Origin: Photobacterium ganghwense
Lineage (GTDB): Bacteria > Pseudomonadota > Gammaproteobacteria > Enterobacterales > Vibrionaceae
Assembly (NCBI RefSeq): GCF_003025595.1
Contig: NZ_PYMI01000002.1
Span: forward strand, 981,247-1,045,246
Length of the DNA: 64,000 nt
Direction: 5' to 3'
Each line of letters begins with the position of its first letter. Within the stretch, counting starts at the first letter, position 1. Shown here one piece after another: positions 35,293 through 44,730 of the stretch. The position numbers and the translations under genes are program-made. Under the pieces are notes generated by a model that made no database searches, was not told where the DNA came from, and was given only the letters and a program-made list of their open reading frames with translations.

Positions 35293-37208
35293 AGCTGCTT
35301 TCTTTAGACATTGAAAAGTTCATGACGATTGGCGAAGCCAAGGTTTCGCTAAGTGATCGCGGATTGGTTTTGATTCAAGGTCGAAACGAAGATGACAGTT
35401 CCGCCGAGTCCAATGGCGCAGGCAAGTCCACACTGCTTAATGCGTTGTGCTGGGTGCTTTATGGTGAAACCGCTCATGGCCTGAAAGCCGACCAAGTCGT
35501 AAACCGCAAGTCAGGAAAGGGCACTCGGGTCTGCGCGACAGTCGAGGATGATGGAAAGCGCTATTCGATTGTCCGTCACCGCAAGCATCCAACCGGCAAG
35601 AACCATGTTCAAGTGTTTAGTGAAGACGGCGAAATCACTAAAGGCACAGATAGGCTCACTCAGGAAATGATTGTCCGGTTGTTTGGCTGTTCAAAAGACG
35701 TGTTTCTTGCCTCGATTTATGCGAGTCAGGAAGGCATGGCTGATTTGCCTGGTATGACTGACAAGAACCTGAAAGCCATCGTTGAGGAAGCCGCTGGCAT
35801 TGATCGTCTGACCCGTGCTTACGACATTGCCCGTGATCGTCACAATACCGCAGCCACTCGTCTTGCATCGGAGGAAACTAAGTTGGAGTCCACTGCCGAC
35901 CAACTGCGCTCTCTGGTTGGCGAAATCAAGCTGTTAAAGGACAAAGTGACTGAGTGGGATGCACAGCGAGAAGAGCGAAAGGCCAATGCGCTCAAGGAAG
36001 CGGGGCGACTGGATGCTGAGGCTGCTGAATACGAGTTGTCTTTGGATACGGATAGATCCAGCGAGGATATCCGTGCCGAGATTGAGCGAGTAAAAGCAAC
36101 CATTGCCGGTGCTGACAAACATCGTGACCTTGAGTTTGATGCGCGAGGCGCTGTAGTGTCTGCCGAGAGCAATAAAGACCGTCTCAGTCGTGAATATTCC
36201 AGCTTTGTAGAAGCTGCGAAAAAGGCTGCATTGGATGCAAGGGGCGTTGCCGATCAGGTTGGCAAGCCATGCGGAGAGTGTGGTAAGCCATATGGGGCGG
36301 GTGATTTAGATGCGGTTTGCTCAAACCACAAGAAGCGTGCAGGGGATTTCGTTGCTAAGGCCAATGAGCTAAAGCCTCAGATTGAAGCTGCTGACAAGGC
36401 CATTGAGAATGCCAAGGCTAATCTCGAAAAGGTGATTGCTGCCCGTCCGGATACAACCGCTGCCACTGAGCAGATTTCAAAGCTGAATAACGAGCTGTTG
36501 TCGGTTTCACGTATCGAAGCCTCCGCAAAAGTAGCAAAAGACCGTGCCAAGGATGCCCGTGCGCAAGCGGACAGCATTGCCCGTGAGACAAACCCATATC
36601 TGAGCATGATCAGCACGAAACAAGAAAGAGCCAAAGAGCTACGTTCAAGCCTTGGTGAGCTGAAAGCCAATGTTGAAGTTGGACGACGGAATATCAAAGA
36701 GCTGGCGGCAGCGCGTGAGGTGTTTTCTCCGAAGGGGGTTCGCAACCATATCCTCGAAGCGGTAACGCCATTCCTAAATGAGAGGACAGCGCATTACCTG
36801 AATGCTCTTTCAGATGGGGCGATCTCCGCAGTGTGGCAGACGGTTGAGCTAACGAAGAAAGGCGAATCAAAGGATAAGTTCGGCATTTCGGTTAACAACG
36901 TGTATGGCGCTGATTCCTTTGCCGGACTATCTGGCGGTGAGAAGCGCAAGGTTCGTATCGCGACGACATTGGCACTTCAAGATCTGGTAGCGAGCCGGGC
37001 GACCAAGAATATTGAGTTGTTTGTCGGCGATGAAATTGACGATGCGCTTGATGAGTCCGGCTTGGAGCGCTTGATGGGGATTCTGGAAGAGAAGGCCATT
37101 GAGCGAGGAACGGTAATGGTGATCAGCCACAACGACCTTAAATCTTGGATTCGCCAGACTATAACGGTCGTGAAGAAAGACGGCCAATCCCGAATGGAGG
37201 AAGCGTGA
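35289..37208 (+). CDS. sbcC: SbcC/Rad50-like SMC ATPase (T4 gp46-like)
   Basis: 639 residues. Walker A is ESNGAGKSTLLNALCWVLYG (about residues 42-60), long coiled-coil arms follow, and a zinc hook CGECGKPYG is near residue 326. The ABC signature LSGGEKRKVRIATTLALQDL and Walker B region IELFVGDEIDDALDESGLER are near the C-terminus. It is shorter than bacterial SbcC (about 1000) and close to T4 gp46 length. GTG start overlapping sbcD implies coupling and equal stoichiometry. Confidence 0.92.
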   Translation: MKLLSLDIEKFMTIGEAKVSLSDRGLVLIQGRNEDDSSAESNGAGKSTLLNALCWVLYGETAHGLKADQVVNRKSGKGTRVCATVEDDGKRYSIVRHRKHPTGKNHVQVFSEDGEITKGTDRLTQEMIVRLFGCSKDVFLASIYASQEGMADLPGMTDKNLKAIVEEAAGIDRLTRAYDIARDRHNTAATRLASEETKLESTADQLRSLVGEIKLLKDKVTEWDAQREERKANALKEAGRLDAEAAEYELSLDTDRSSEDIRAEIERVKATIAGADKHRDLEFDARGAVVSAESNKDRLSREYSSFVEAAKKAALDARGVADQVGKPCGECGKPYGAGDLDAVCSNHKKRAGDFVAKANELKPQIEAADKAIENAKANLEKVIAARPDTTAATEQISKLNNELLSVSRIEASAKVAKDRAKDARAQADSIARETNPYLSMISTKQERAKELRSSLGELKANVEVGRRNIKELAAAREVFSPKGVRNHILEAVTPFLNERTAHYLNALSDGAISAVWQTVELTKKGESKDKFGISVNNVYGADSFAGLSGGEKRKVRIATTLALQDLVASRATKNIELFVGDEIDDALDESGLERLMGILEEKAIERGTVMVISHNDLKSWIRQTITVVKKDGQSRMEEA

Positions 37209-38065
37209 TGACTGCCTTTATCACTCCTTCTGTTCGTGCGCTTGGTCAGTGGTTCGCGGGTGTGATGGCTGATGCCATTACACTCGGTATCGTTTCTGGC
37301 GACAAAGAGGGGACGATTATTGATAGCGTTATTGCGGAGAGAGGCGTTCCGCGAGGCTATGAAGAAATGTTGATGGAAGTCGGCTTGAAGATGTTTGACA
37401 CACTCCAGGTTAACTTCAAAAGCCAAATTGACCGTGTTACCGGTGGCGGAGAAAAGGGGCCTTGTGATGCGGCTATTGGCCTCGAAGGCATTGGCGATTT
37501 AGACATTAACGTTCAGAACGGTGCTGATGTTGAGCGCTGGCGATACCTGATGCCCGTGGTGGCCTCCAGCGAAAAGATCTTCTACTCGATATCTGACGAA
37601 GCTGGGAAGCACCTAACGTTCGCGTCATCGACTTTAACAGCCGTTTCGTTGGAAGCTCTAATGAGACGCAACCGGCTGATTGCCGATATCGCTGATGAAC
37701 TGGCGGATGATTTTTCGGTTGGCTATCAAGATCTCGATGAATTCGCCATGAATATTGCTCAGTCCCGCAAGACCATTGCCCTTTCCAATGTGGACGACGA
37801 GAAGAGCAAATGTGCCTTTGGATACTGCGAGCTGCAAAGTGGCTCGGAAATCGTGGTGGCGTCAATATCAGGGGAAGAGAGTGGGCTTGTTGCCGATCTC
37901 GTTAGCTACATGGCTGCGATTGGAGCCAAGAGAAAGACGCTGGCAAGGGACGAAATCTCCGGATATACGGTTTCATCCATTGCAATTGACGATTGTGTGC
38001 CGGATGAACCAAGCAAAAATATAACTACTGGATACGAGGATAACGAGCTTTTCGGCTCATGGTGA
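37208..38065 (+). CDS. Hypothetical protein in the sbcCD-ruvC operon
   Basis: A frame opens at 37145, but ATG 37208 overlaps the sbcC stop by one base and starts MTAFITPSVRALGQWFAGVM. The 285-residue protein has no domain I recognise. Acidic C-terminus EDNELFGSW could be a short interaction peptide. Position between a DNA-end-processing complex and a junction resolvase suggests a recombination role, by context only. Confidence 0.7.
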   Translation: MTAFITPSVRALGQWFAGVMADAITLGIVSGDKEGTIIDSVIAERGVPRGYEEMLMEVGLKMFDTLQVNFKSQIDRVTGGGEKGPCDAAIGLEGIGDLDINVQNGADVERWRYLMPVVASSEKIFYSISDEAGKHLTFASSTLTAVSLEALMRRNRLIADIADELADDFSVGYQDLDEFAMNIAQSRKTIALSNVDDEKSKCAFGYCELQSGSEIVVASISGEESGLVADLVSYMAAIGAKRKTLARDEISGYTVSSIAIDDCVPDEPSKNITTGYEDNELFGSW

Positions 38066-38069
38066 TGCT

Positions 38070-38639
38070 ATGAAGTTAGATATTATTGGACTTGACCCTT
38101 CGATGAGCAATTTTGGCTTGGTTAAGGGTGTTTATGACATTGAAACGGGCAAGGTTGAGATTCGAGATATGATCTTGACTGAGACAAAGAAAGGATCGAA
38201 TAAGCAGGTTCGTCAAAACTCCGATGATCTCCGCCGTGCTACCGAGATTGTTCGCGCTTCCAAGCACCATATTCAGCAGGCATCGGTGGTATTTGCAGAG
38301 TTGCCGGTTGGCAGTCAATCCAGCCGTGGACAAACCAACTACGGTGTATGCCTTGGGATTTTGGCCTCTATCGACAAGCCTCTTATCCAGATTACGCCTA
38401 ACCAGATTAAGAAATTGGTTGGTGGTAAACTGACAACGTCCAAACAAGAGGTTATCGAGTGGGCTATGGAAAGGCATCCGGAAGCCCCTTGGTTAACTCA
38501 GAAGCGTAAAGGCGAAACCATTGTGCTTGGAAAGAATGAGCATTTGGCTGATGCCATTGCCGCGATTTATGTCGGTCTGCAAGAAGACCAGTTCAGACAG
38601 TTAGTTGATAGCCTCAAAAACTTCATCAAAGTTGCATAA
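38070..38639 (+). CDS. RuvC-like Holliday-junction resolvase (RNase H fold)
   Basis: 189 residues. The first catalytic aspartate is in IIGLDPSMSNFGLVKG, a glutamate in VVFAELPVGSQSSRG (about 74), and further acidic residues in LGKNEHLADAIAAIYVG. The order matches RuvC-type nucleases, which cut four-way junctions. This complements UvsX and sbcCD; T4 uses endonuclease VII for the job instead. Confidence 0.8.
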   Translation: MKLDIIGLDPSMSNFGLVKGVYDIETGKVEIRDMILTETKKGSNKQVRQNSDDLRRATEIVRASKHHIQQASVVFAELPVGSQSSRGQTNYGVCLGILASIDKPLIQITPNQIKKLVGGKLTTSKQEVIEWAMERHPEAPWLTQKRKGETIVLGKNEHLADAIAAIYVGLQEDQFRQLVDSLKNFIKVA

Positions 38640-38727
38640 GCTGTAGCTTATCAACCCCCTCAAAAGAAGCACATCTTGTAAACCAAGCCACCTGAAAGGC
38701 AAAATATGGTGGTTTGGTTATTTACGA

Positions 38728-38745
38728 TAAGTAAGCTATGACTTA
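38728..38745 (+). promoter_or_regulatory. Dispersed operator site 10 (TAAGTAAGC|TATGACTTA)
   Basis: It heads the ribonucleotide reductase genes. ATGACT followed 17 bp later by TTATAA forms a promoter overlapping the right half. Confidence 0.75.
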
Positions 38746-38781
38746 TTATCCCGTTCAGAGTTATAAGGGATAACAGACAAC

Positions 38782-41043
38782 ATGCTTACAGTTACAAAGC
38801 GCGATGGCTCTAAGCAGCCGTTCGACTCTGAAAAAATCAATGCAGTAATCAAGTTCGCCTGCCAAGGATACGAGAGCAAAGTCTCGGTATCGGCGATTGC
38901 TATGGCGGCGAAAATCAGTCTGAGCGATGGAATGAAGACTGACGACATCCACAAAGCTCTGATTAAAGCTGCGGCTGATAAAATCAACCAGCTAAACCCT
39001 GAGTATGCGATTGTGGCGGCTAAGCTGGCTCTTTATCGCATCCGCAAGCTGGCGTTTGGTCAGTATGATTACCCTGATTTTTCCGCCCATGTTCGCAATC
39101 TATCTGCGAAAGGTATCTATGACGCCGAAATCCAGCAGAAGTGGACGGCGGAAGAAATTGCCGAACTTGGCGCTTACATCAAGCCTGAGCGTGATGATCT
39201 GTTTCAGTATGCGGCGGTAAGCCAGCTTGAAAGTAAATATCTGATTCAAAACCGTGTAACAAAAGAGCTTTACGAGGCTCCGCAGCAGGCTTACATGCTT
39301 ATCTCAATGTGTCTGTTCCAAGACTGGAAATATGACCGCATGGGTATAGTGAAAGAGTTCTACGATGCGGTTTCTACCTTTGAGATCTCACTGCCAACTC
39401 CAATTATGGCGGGTGTTCGCACGCCGACTCGCCAATACAGCTCATGCGTTGTTATTGAGTCAGGGGACTGTCTGGACTCTATTAACGCCACAACATCAGC
39501 GATTGTTAGATACGTTTCTCAGCGTGCAGGGATTGGCATTGGCGCAAGCAACATACGTGCGCTTGGCTCGAAAATCCGTAATGGTGAAGCGTTCCATACT
39601 GGCTGCATCCCGTTCTACAAAATGTTCCAAGCTGCAGTGAAGTCATGCTCTCAGGGTGGGGTGCGTGGCGGTGCTGCGACTATCACCTATCCAATTTGGC
39701 ATCTTGAGATCGAAGATCTGGTTGTTCTGAAAAACAACCGAGGCACTGAGGACAACCGTGTTCGTCACGTTGACTACTCAGTGGCTATCTCTCGCCTGTT
39801 CTACGAGCGTCTGATTAAAGGTGCAGACATTACTCTGTTTAGCCCAGGTGATGTGCCTGACCTGCTGGATGCGTTCAGCCGCGACCAAGCGAAATTTGTG
39901 GAGCTATACGAGAAATACGAGCAAGACTCGTCTATCCGTAAGAAGACTATCTCCGCAACCAACCTGTTCTCTCTGATCATGCAAGAGCGTGCGGGAACCG
40001 GTCGTCTGTATATCTTCAACATCGACCACTGCAACACACACAGTTCATTTGATCCTGCTGTTGCGCCTGTTAAGCAGTCCAACCTATGCCAAGAGATTAC
40101 GCTGCCAACTAAGCCTCTGAATCATATTTTCGATGAGGAAGGCGAAATTGCGCTTTGCACACTGGCGGCATTCAACCTTGGTGCGCTAAGTGACCTGAAG
40201 CGTCTTGAGCGTCTGTCATACCTGCTAGTTGCTGCTCTGGATAACCTGTTCGACTACCAGAACTATCCGGTTAAAGCCGCAGAGATTGGCACGAAGGCGC
40301 GTCGTTCGCTAGGTGTTGGTGTCGTTAACTTGGCTTACTACTTGGCTAAGAACGGTCGTCGCTACTCTGACGGCTCTGGCCTGCCACTGGTTCATGAAAC
40401 CTTTGAGGCAATTCAGTTCTATTTGCTGAAAGCATCAAACGAGCTTGCTAAGACGAAAGGCAAGTGTGAGTGGTTTGAAGAAACCAAGTATGCGAAAGGC
40501 TTACTGCCGATTGATCACTATGCAAAAGCGGTTGATTCAATCTGTAGCCATGAGCTGAAACTTGATTGGGAATGGCTGCGCGGTGAAATCAAAGCACATG
40601 GTCTGCGCAACTCAGCGCTGACGGCTCTGATGCCATCTGAAACGTCTTCCCAGATTTCGAATGCGACAAACGGTATTGAGCCGCCTCGTGGCCTTGTGTC
40701 TGTGAAATCAAGCAAGGACGGCATGATTAAGCAGGTAGTTCCGGATGTTGCGAGCCTATCTTGGCAATACGAGCTGCTGTGGGAAATGCCAAGCAACAAA
40801 GGCTATCTGGAAATTGTTGCTGTTATTCAGAAGTTCGTTGATCAGGCTATCTCGGCTAACACCAACTATGACCCTCGTGCATTTGGTGGTGCTGTCCCGA
40901 TGCAACAACTTCTACGCGACCTGCTAACTGCATACCGTCTTGGCATCAAGACGCTTTACTACCACAACACCCGTGATGGTGCTGGCGAAGTGGACTCTGA
41001 TGGCAGTAAAGACAGTGATTGCGACGGTGGCTGCAAAATCTAA
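38782..41043 (+). CDS. nrdA: Ribonucleotide reductase class Ia, alpha subunit
   Basis: A 753-residue protein. The N-terminal ATP-cone starts VTKRDGSKQPFDSEKINAVI. The active-site cysteine is in KQSNLCQEITLPT, radical-transfer tyrosines lie near the C-terminus (KTLYYHNTRDG), and the redox-active CDGGCKI tail is intact. It reduces ribonucleoside diphosphates to deoxy forms, with NrdB encoded next. All features of an active class Ia enzyme are present. An intrinsic terminator sits between nrdA and nrdB. Confidence 0.95.
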   Translation: MLTVTKRDGSKQPFDSEKINAVIKFACQGYESKVSVSAIAMAAKISLSDGMKTDDIHKALIKAAADKINQLNPEYAIVAAKLALYRIRKLAFGQYDYPDFSAHVRNLSAKGIYDAEIQQKWTAEEIAELGAYIKPERDDLFQYAAVSQLESKYLIQNRVTKELYEAPQQAYMLISMCLFQDWKYDRMGIVKEFYDAVSTFEISLPTPIMAGVRTPTRQYSSCVVIESGDCLDSINATTSAIVRYVSQRAGIGIGASNIRALGSKIRNGEAFHTGCIPFYKMFQAAVKSCSQGGVRGGAATITYPIWHLEIEDLVVLKNNRGTEDNRVRHVDYSVAISRLFYERLIKGADITLFSPGDVPDLLDAFSRDQAKFVELYEKYEQDSSIRKKTISATNLFSLIMQERAGTGRLYIFNIDHCNTHSSFDPAVAPVKQSNLCQEITLPTKPLNHIFDEEGEIALCTLAAFNLGALSDLKRLERLSYLLVAALDNLFDYQNYPVKAAEIGTKARRSLGVGVVNLAYYLAKNGRRYSDGSGLPLVHETFEAIQFYLLKASNELAKTKGKCEWFEETKYAKGLLPIDHYAKAVDSICSHELKLDWEWLRGEIKAHGLRNSALTALMPSETSSQISNATNGIEPPRGLVSVKSSKDGMIKQVVPDVASLSWQYELLWEMPSNKGYLEIVAVIQKFVDQAISANTNYDPRAFGGAVPMQQLLRDLLTAYRLGIKTLYYHNTRDGAGEVDSDGSKDSDCDGGCKI

Positions 41044-41052
41044 TTGATTAGG

Positions 41053-41074
41053 GTGGGGAGCAATCCCCACTTTT
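41053..41074 (+). terminator. Intrinsic terminator between nrdA and nrdB
   Basis: GTGGGG, loop, CCCCAC and TTTT. It may lower expression of nrdB relative to nrdA, or end a partial transcript. Confidence 0.75.
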
Positions 41075-41136
41075 CTGCCTACTTCACTGCGTCAAAATGG
41101 CGCTATCGAAACAACAAGTAACAAGAGAAACAAACA

Positions 41137-42243
41137 GTGACTTATACAACGTTTAACCGCAAACAGTTCGACGCAAAACTTGAGCCAATGTTTTTGGGTG
41201 AGCCAGTGAATATCGCTCGTTACGATGAGCAGAAATACACGCTATTCGAGCGCCTGATTGAGCGACAGCTATCGTTTTTCTGGCGTCCTGAAGAGGTGGC
41301 GATGGATAAGGACTACGCTCAGTTCTGGGCTTTGCCGGAGCATGAGCGCGAGATCTTCATCTCGAACCTGAAATATCAAACTCTGCTTGATAGCGTTCAA
41401 GCTCGTGGCGTGAATATCACTCTGCTGCCTATTGTCAGTCTGCCTGAGCTTGAGACATGGGTTGAGACATGGGCGTTTAGTGAGACTATCCATAGCCGTA
41501 GCTACACCCATATTGTTCGTGGTCTGTTTAGTCAGCCTCAAGAAGTGTTCGACAAGATCATCATTGATGAGGCGATTATCAAACGTGCTGAGTCGATTAC
41601 ACGGGAATACGACAAGCTGTATGACTTGGTTTGTCGCCACCAGGCTAACGGTGATGTGCCTAAGAACGAACTGGCTACTCAGGTTTATCGCGCTCTGATT
41701 GTGCTGAATGCGCTTGAGGCTATCCGCTTCTACGTGAGCTTTGCCTGCACATTTGCCTTTGGTGAGCGTAATGGCCTGCTTGAGTCAAACACGAAGATCA
41801 TGCGTCTGATTGCCCGTGATGAGGCTCTGCATTGCCACGGCACTCAGGAAATGATTCGATTCATGCGTATTGGTCGTGAAGGTGCGGATTGGCAAGCTAT
41901 TGCGGCATCCCAAGAGCAATTCCTATGGGATACGATGCGAGAGGTTTCCGAGCAGGAAATGGAGTGGGCGGATCACCTGTTCCGCGATGGCTCTATGATT
42001 GGCCTGAACGCTGAAATCCTAAAGGCATATGTTAAACACCGAACAAACGTCTCTATGGCTCGCTTGGGTGTGTCAAAACCTCTGTATCCGGAAGTGACAA
42101 GCGATCCTCTGCCTTGGATGGATAACTGGCTGTTGTCTTCTAATGTGCAGGTTGCTCCACAAGAGGCTGAAATGTCCAGCTACCTTGTTGGTCAGATTGA
42201 TGCGTCTATTGATGTCGGCGCACTGGCCGAAATGGAACTTTAA
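41137..42243 (+). CDS. nrdB: Ribonucleotide reductase class Ia, beta subunit
   Basis: 368 residues with a GTG start. Iron ligands and the ferritin-like core are visible: FWRPEEVAMDKDYAQFW, METW-like ETWAFSETIHSRSY (Glu and His ligands), and LIARDEALHCHGTQEM. The C-terminus, ending ASIDVGALAEMEL, would bind NrdA. It makes the tyrosyl-radical diiron cofactor. Confidence 0.94.
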   Translation: MTYTTFNRKQFDAKLEPMFLGEPVNIARYDEQKYTLFERLIERQLSFFWRPEEVAMDKDYAQFWALPEHEREIFISNLKYQTLLDSVQARGVNITLLPIVSLPELETWVETWAFSETIHSRSYTHIVRGLFSQPQEVFDKIIIDEAIIKRAESITREYDKLYDLVCRHQANGDVPKNELATQVYRALIVLNALEAIRFYVSFACTFAFGERNGLLESNTKIMRLIARDEALHCHGTQEMIRFMRIGREGADWQAIAASQEQFLWDTMREVSEQEMEWADHLFRDGSMIGLNAEILKAYVKHRTNVSMARLGVSKPLYPEVTSDPLPWMDNWLLSSNVQVAPQEAEMSSYLVGQIDASIDVGALAEMEL

Positions 42244-42261
42244 TTACACAAGGGAATGAAA

Positions 42262-42990
42262 ATGTCTTTATACGAGCAGGCATTAGAGATTACGCACGAA
42301 TTTCATGATGTATTTGGCGACCCAATTGCGGCAGCGCCGACACTGGGACTTTTGCAGACTCGACACAATCTTGTTCTGGAGGAGGCAAAAGAGCTAAAGG
42401 AAGCTATCGAGTCGGGCGACGAAGAGGGCGTGATCGACGCGCTAGGAGACTTAGTTTATGTGGCGGCAGGCTCAATCACGGCTATGAAGTCGAGCTGGTT
42501 GAGCTTAGAAAGCCACGTTGACGCTAACGCAGGCTATATCTTGGCTAAGTCCGTGCGAAATACATTCCGCACCGACCTTGAAATGGTTGTGGCGATTGCT
42601 CTGTCGAGCTGTGAAACGCTAATGAACGGAGTCAAAGTGACTAGCGACGTTCAGAACTTGGCTGACCGTTTCCTGATTGGCTGTGGAGTGCTGATTAAAG
42701 TCATTGAAGCCGTGATGACATGCGGGAAGATCGACCACAAGAGCGTGATGGAGGATATCCACGCCTCTAATATGTCAAAGCTATGGCCGGCAGATGCGGA
42801 AATGCGTCTTGAGTTGGCTGGTAGTGACACTGAGCGTTATGGAGACATTGCATTCCGCCCTTGTTTGAATCGCGACGAGTATGTTGGATACCGTCTTTCG
42901 GATAATAAAATCCTCAAGTGTCCGACGTATAACGAAGTGAAACTTGGCGGTTACGTCTCTGGTGTATTGAGAGAGGCGCTAAGCGCGTAA
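42262..42990 (+). CDS. MazG-like nucleoside triphosphate pyrophosphohydrolase
   Basis: 242 residues from ATG 42262 (AAGGGA upstream; an ATG at 42256 is too close). EEAKELKEAIESGDEEGVID followed by ALGDLVYVAAGS is the EExxE...ExxD-type metal site of all-alpha NTP pyrophosphatases. A second helical half follows and may be a degenerate copy. Such phage enzymes degrade non-canonical or unwanted dNTPs. Located in the nucleotide-supply operon. Confidence 0.78.
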   Translation: MSLYEQALEITHEFHDVFGDPIAAAPTLGLLQTRHNLVLEEAKELKEAIESGDEEGVIDALGDLVYVAAGSITAMKSSWLSLESHVDANAGYILAKSVRNTFRTDLEMVVAIALSSCETLMNGVKVTSDVQNLADRFLIGCGVLIKVIEAVMTCGKIDHKSVMEDIHASNMSKLWPADAEMRLELAGSDTERYGDIAFRPCLNRDEYVGYRLSDNKILKCPTYNEVKLGGYVSGVLREALSA

Positions 42991-43012
42991 ACTGTGAAAG
43001 GGAAGTAGCGTT

Positions 43013-43090
43013 ATGACATGGAAGTTAACTGCATTTGTCATTCTATCAATTCCTTACGCAGTGATGGCCGCAGGTCTCTCCGCACTGTAA
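43013..43090 (+). CDS. 25-residue membrane peptide
   Basis: MTWKLTAFVILSIPYAVMAA, then GLSAL: one hydrophobic helix. GAAAGGGAAG upstream is a strong ribosome-binding site. Too short for prediction of role. It sits between the pyrophosphohydrolase and operator site 11. Confidence 0.5.
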   Translation: MTWKLTAFVILSIPYAVMAAGLSAL

Positions 43091-43105
43091 AAAGGCGTTG
43101 AAAGG

Positions 43106-43123
43106 TAAGTAAGCTGTGACTTA
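43106..43123 (+). promoter_or_regulatory. Dispersed operator site 11 (TAAGTAAGC|TGTGACTTA)
   Basis: A near-consensus site 109 bp before thyA, followed by a strong terminator at 43167-43200. Confidence 0.75.
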
Positions 43124-43166
43124 TAATTGCCTTGGAATCAATTGCTTTATGTTTCGTAACAGTAAG

Positions 43167-43200
43167 TGCCAGCCGACTTTCTTAGGCTGGCATTTTTTTT
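43167..43200 (+). terminator. Strong intrinsic terminator directly upstream of thyA
   Basis: TGCCAGCC, a ten-base loop, GGCTGGCA and eight Ts. It ends 14 bp before thyA. A transcript from the operator promoter would end here after about 50 nt unless read through. Confidence 0.92.
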
Positions 43201-43214
43201 AATAGGATAATTAC

Positions 43215-44276
43215 ATGGCAGATTACGCCTATAACGAGATAGCAAAAGCCACCTTTAACTGTGGTTTCAAATCAGATGACCGCACAAATACCGGAACTGT
43301 GTCTCTGCCGTTCCAAATGTCCAAGTATGACCTGAGTGGTCTACGTGTGCCGCTACTGTCCATGAAAAAAGTCAATGAACGTGCGGTGCGTGTAGAGCTG
43401 GAGTGGTATCTGCGCGGCGAAAGCAATATTAAATTCTTGCAGGATAACGGCGTTCACATTTGGGATGCTTGGGCTGACGAAAATCTCGAACTGGGGCCCG
43501 TTTATGGTTGTCAGTGGCGTAAGTGGGAAGACACCCGCGCTGTTGCTGCCGAAGAGGTTCCGGAGCTGGAGAAAATTGGCTATCAGGTTGTGGGCGTTCT
43601 CGGCGATGAGCGGGTAGTGGTGCAGCGCTTTGTCGATCAGCTACAGGATATGGTTAATACGCTTCGCAATACGCCGGATGCCCGTCGAATCATTTTGACA
43701 GCCTGGAACGTCGGTAAACTGCGAGACATGAAGCTGCCACCATGCCATATGACCTTCCAAGTTTGTAGCAAGGTGTTGCCGGAGGAAGACCGTTCAATCC
43801 ACGGCTACAACATTGGTCTGACCCACTTGAAGTATGGCTATGAGTCGAACTACGCCGAGTTCGTTGAGTATGTAAATTCCCACTTGCAGGGGCGCTATGA
43901 GTTTGCAACCCATGAAGCGATGGATGAATTCAAGATCCCGCGTCGTGGCTTGTTCTCTGGCTTGTATCAGCGCTCAGTTGATGTGATGGTCGGAATGCCA
44001 TTCAATATCTCGGGATACGCGATTCTGACTCACTTTATCGCCCAAATTACTGATCACATGGCTGTGGAATTCACGCACTTTGGCGGTGATGTTCATATTT
44101 ACAGCGATCACTTCGAGGGTTATGAAACACAAATGGCGCGTGAGCCGATTGGCGACAATGATCCTGTCGTCCTGTTCCCTGATCACTATTGGGAAATTGA
44201 CGATTTCGCTTTCGAAGAGGTTGTGATTGAAGGCTACAAGCATCACCCGTTTATCAAGTTCCCTGTAGCGGTCTGA
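43215..44276 (+). CDS. thyA: Thymidylate synthase
   Basis: 353 residues, folate-dependent dUMP methylation. The catalytic cysteine is in LPPCHMTFQV (about 177), with RRIILTAWNVG and SVDVMVGMPFNISGYAILTH as family motifs, and a C-terminal IKFPVAV ending. Longer than E. coli ThyA (264) because of an insertion after QWRKWED (about residues 97-135) and an extended C-terminal half, as in some phage enzymes. DHFR is encoded downstream in the same operon. Confidence 0.94.
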   Translation: MADYAYNEIAKATFNCGFKSDDRTNTGTVSLPFQMSKYDLSGLRVPLLSMKKVNERAVRVELEWYLRGESNIKFLQDNGVHIWDAWADENLELGPVYGCQWRKWEDTRAVAAEEVPELEKIGYQVVGVLGDERVVVQRFVDQLQDMVNTLRNTPDARRIILTAWNVGKLRDMKLPPCHMTFQVCSKVLPEEDRSIHGYNIGLTHLKYGYESNYAEFVEYVNSHLQGRYEFATHEAMDEFKIPRRGLFSGLYQRSVDVMVGMPFNISGYAILTHFIAQITDHMAVEFTHFGGDVHIYSDHFEGYETQMAREPIGDNDPVVLFPDHYWEIDDFAFEEVVIEGYKHHPFIKFPVAV

Positions 44277-44289
44277 TAGAGAGGGGCAG

Positions 44290-44730
44290 ATGAAAGTTGT
44301 AGTTTGTGATTTAGATGGTGGTATCGCCAACACAAAACACCGCGATTATCTGTTGCACAAGAAAGATTGGGAACGTTACAACAAGGCGTGTCGTGATGAC
44401 GCGCCTGTTCGCTCTCTAATCGCGGTTCTGAATGGACTGGCATTGCAAGGTTACGTCGTTGTTTTGTTATCTGGTCGCTCTAATGCGGTTAGAGACGAGA
44501 CTGTTGAGTGGCTGATGGAAAATGGCGTTTCCTACCACCACTTGCTGCTAAGAGCTGCTGACAACCGCAAGCCCAATGACAAATTCAAAATGGACTTGAT
44601 TAACGCCTTTCTGAAAAGCACCGGAGCAACGCTGGAATTTGTCATAGAGCCTTTCCAGAAGACCGCCCGAGCTTGGCTGTCACATCCCCATAAGCCTACC
44701 GTCCTGATTACTGGTGAACTCAATGCTTAA
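44290..44730 (+). CDS. HAD-superfamily phosphatase, PNKP-like
   Basis: 146 residues with HAD motif I VVVCDLDGGIANT (nucleophile Asp7 and Asp9) and motif II VVLLSGRSNAVRD. The layout resembles the 3'-phosphatase half of T4 polynucleotide kinase, but the kinase half is absent. Substrate could be a nucleotide or DNA/RNA 3' end. Its end overlaps the DHFR start by 8 bp. Confidence 0.75.
   Translation: MKVVVCDLDGGIANTKHRDYLLHKKDWERYNKACRDDAPVRSLIAVLNGLALQGYVVVLLSGRSNAVRDETVEWLMENGVSYHHLLLRAADNRKPNDKFKMDLINAFLKSTGATLEFVIEPFQKTARAWLSHPHKPTVLITGELNA

Noticed and set aside
7094..41101. GTCAAAATGGC at 7094, 27271 and 41091, with a close variant at 10093, as an attachment core
   Set aside because: Repeats of this 11-mer are more than expected by chance, but contexts do not match an att pair and two lie far from any end. 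I did not adopt it.
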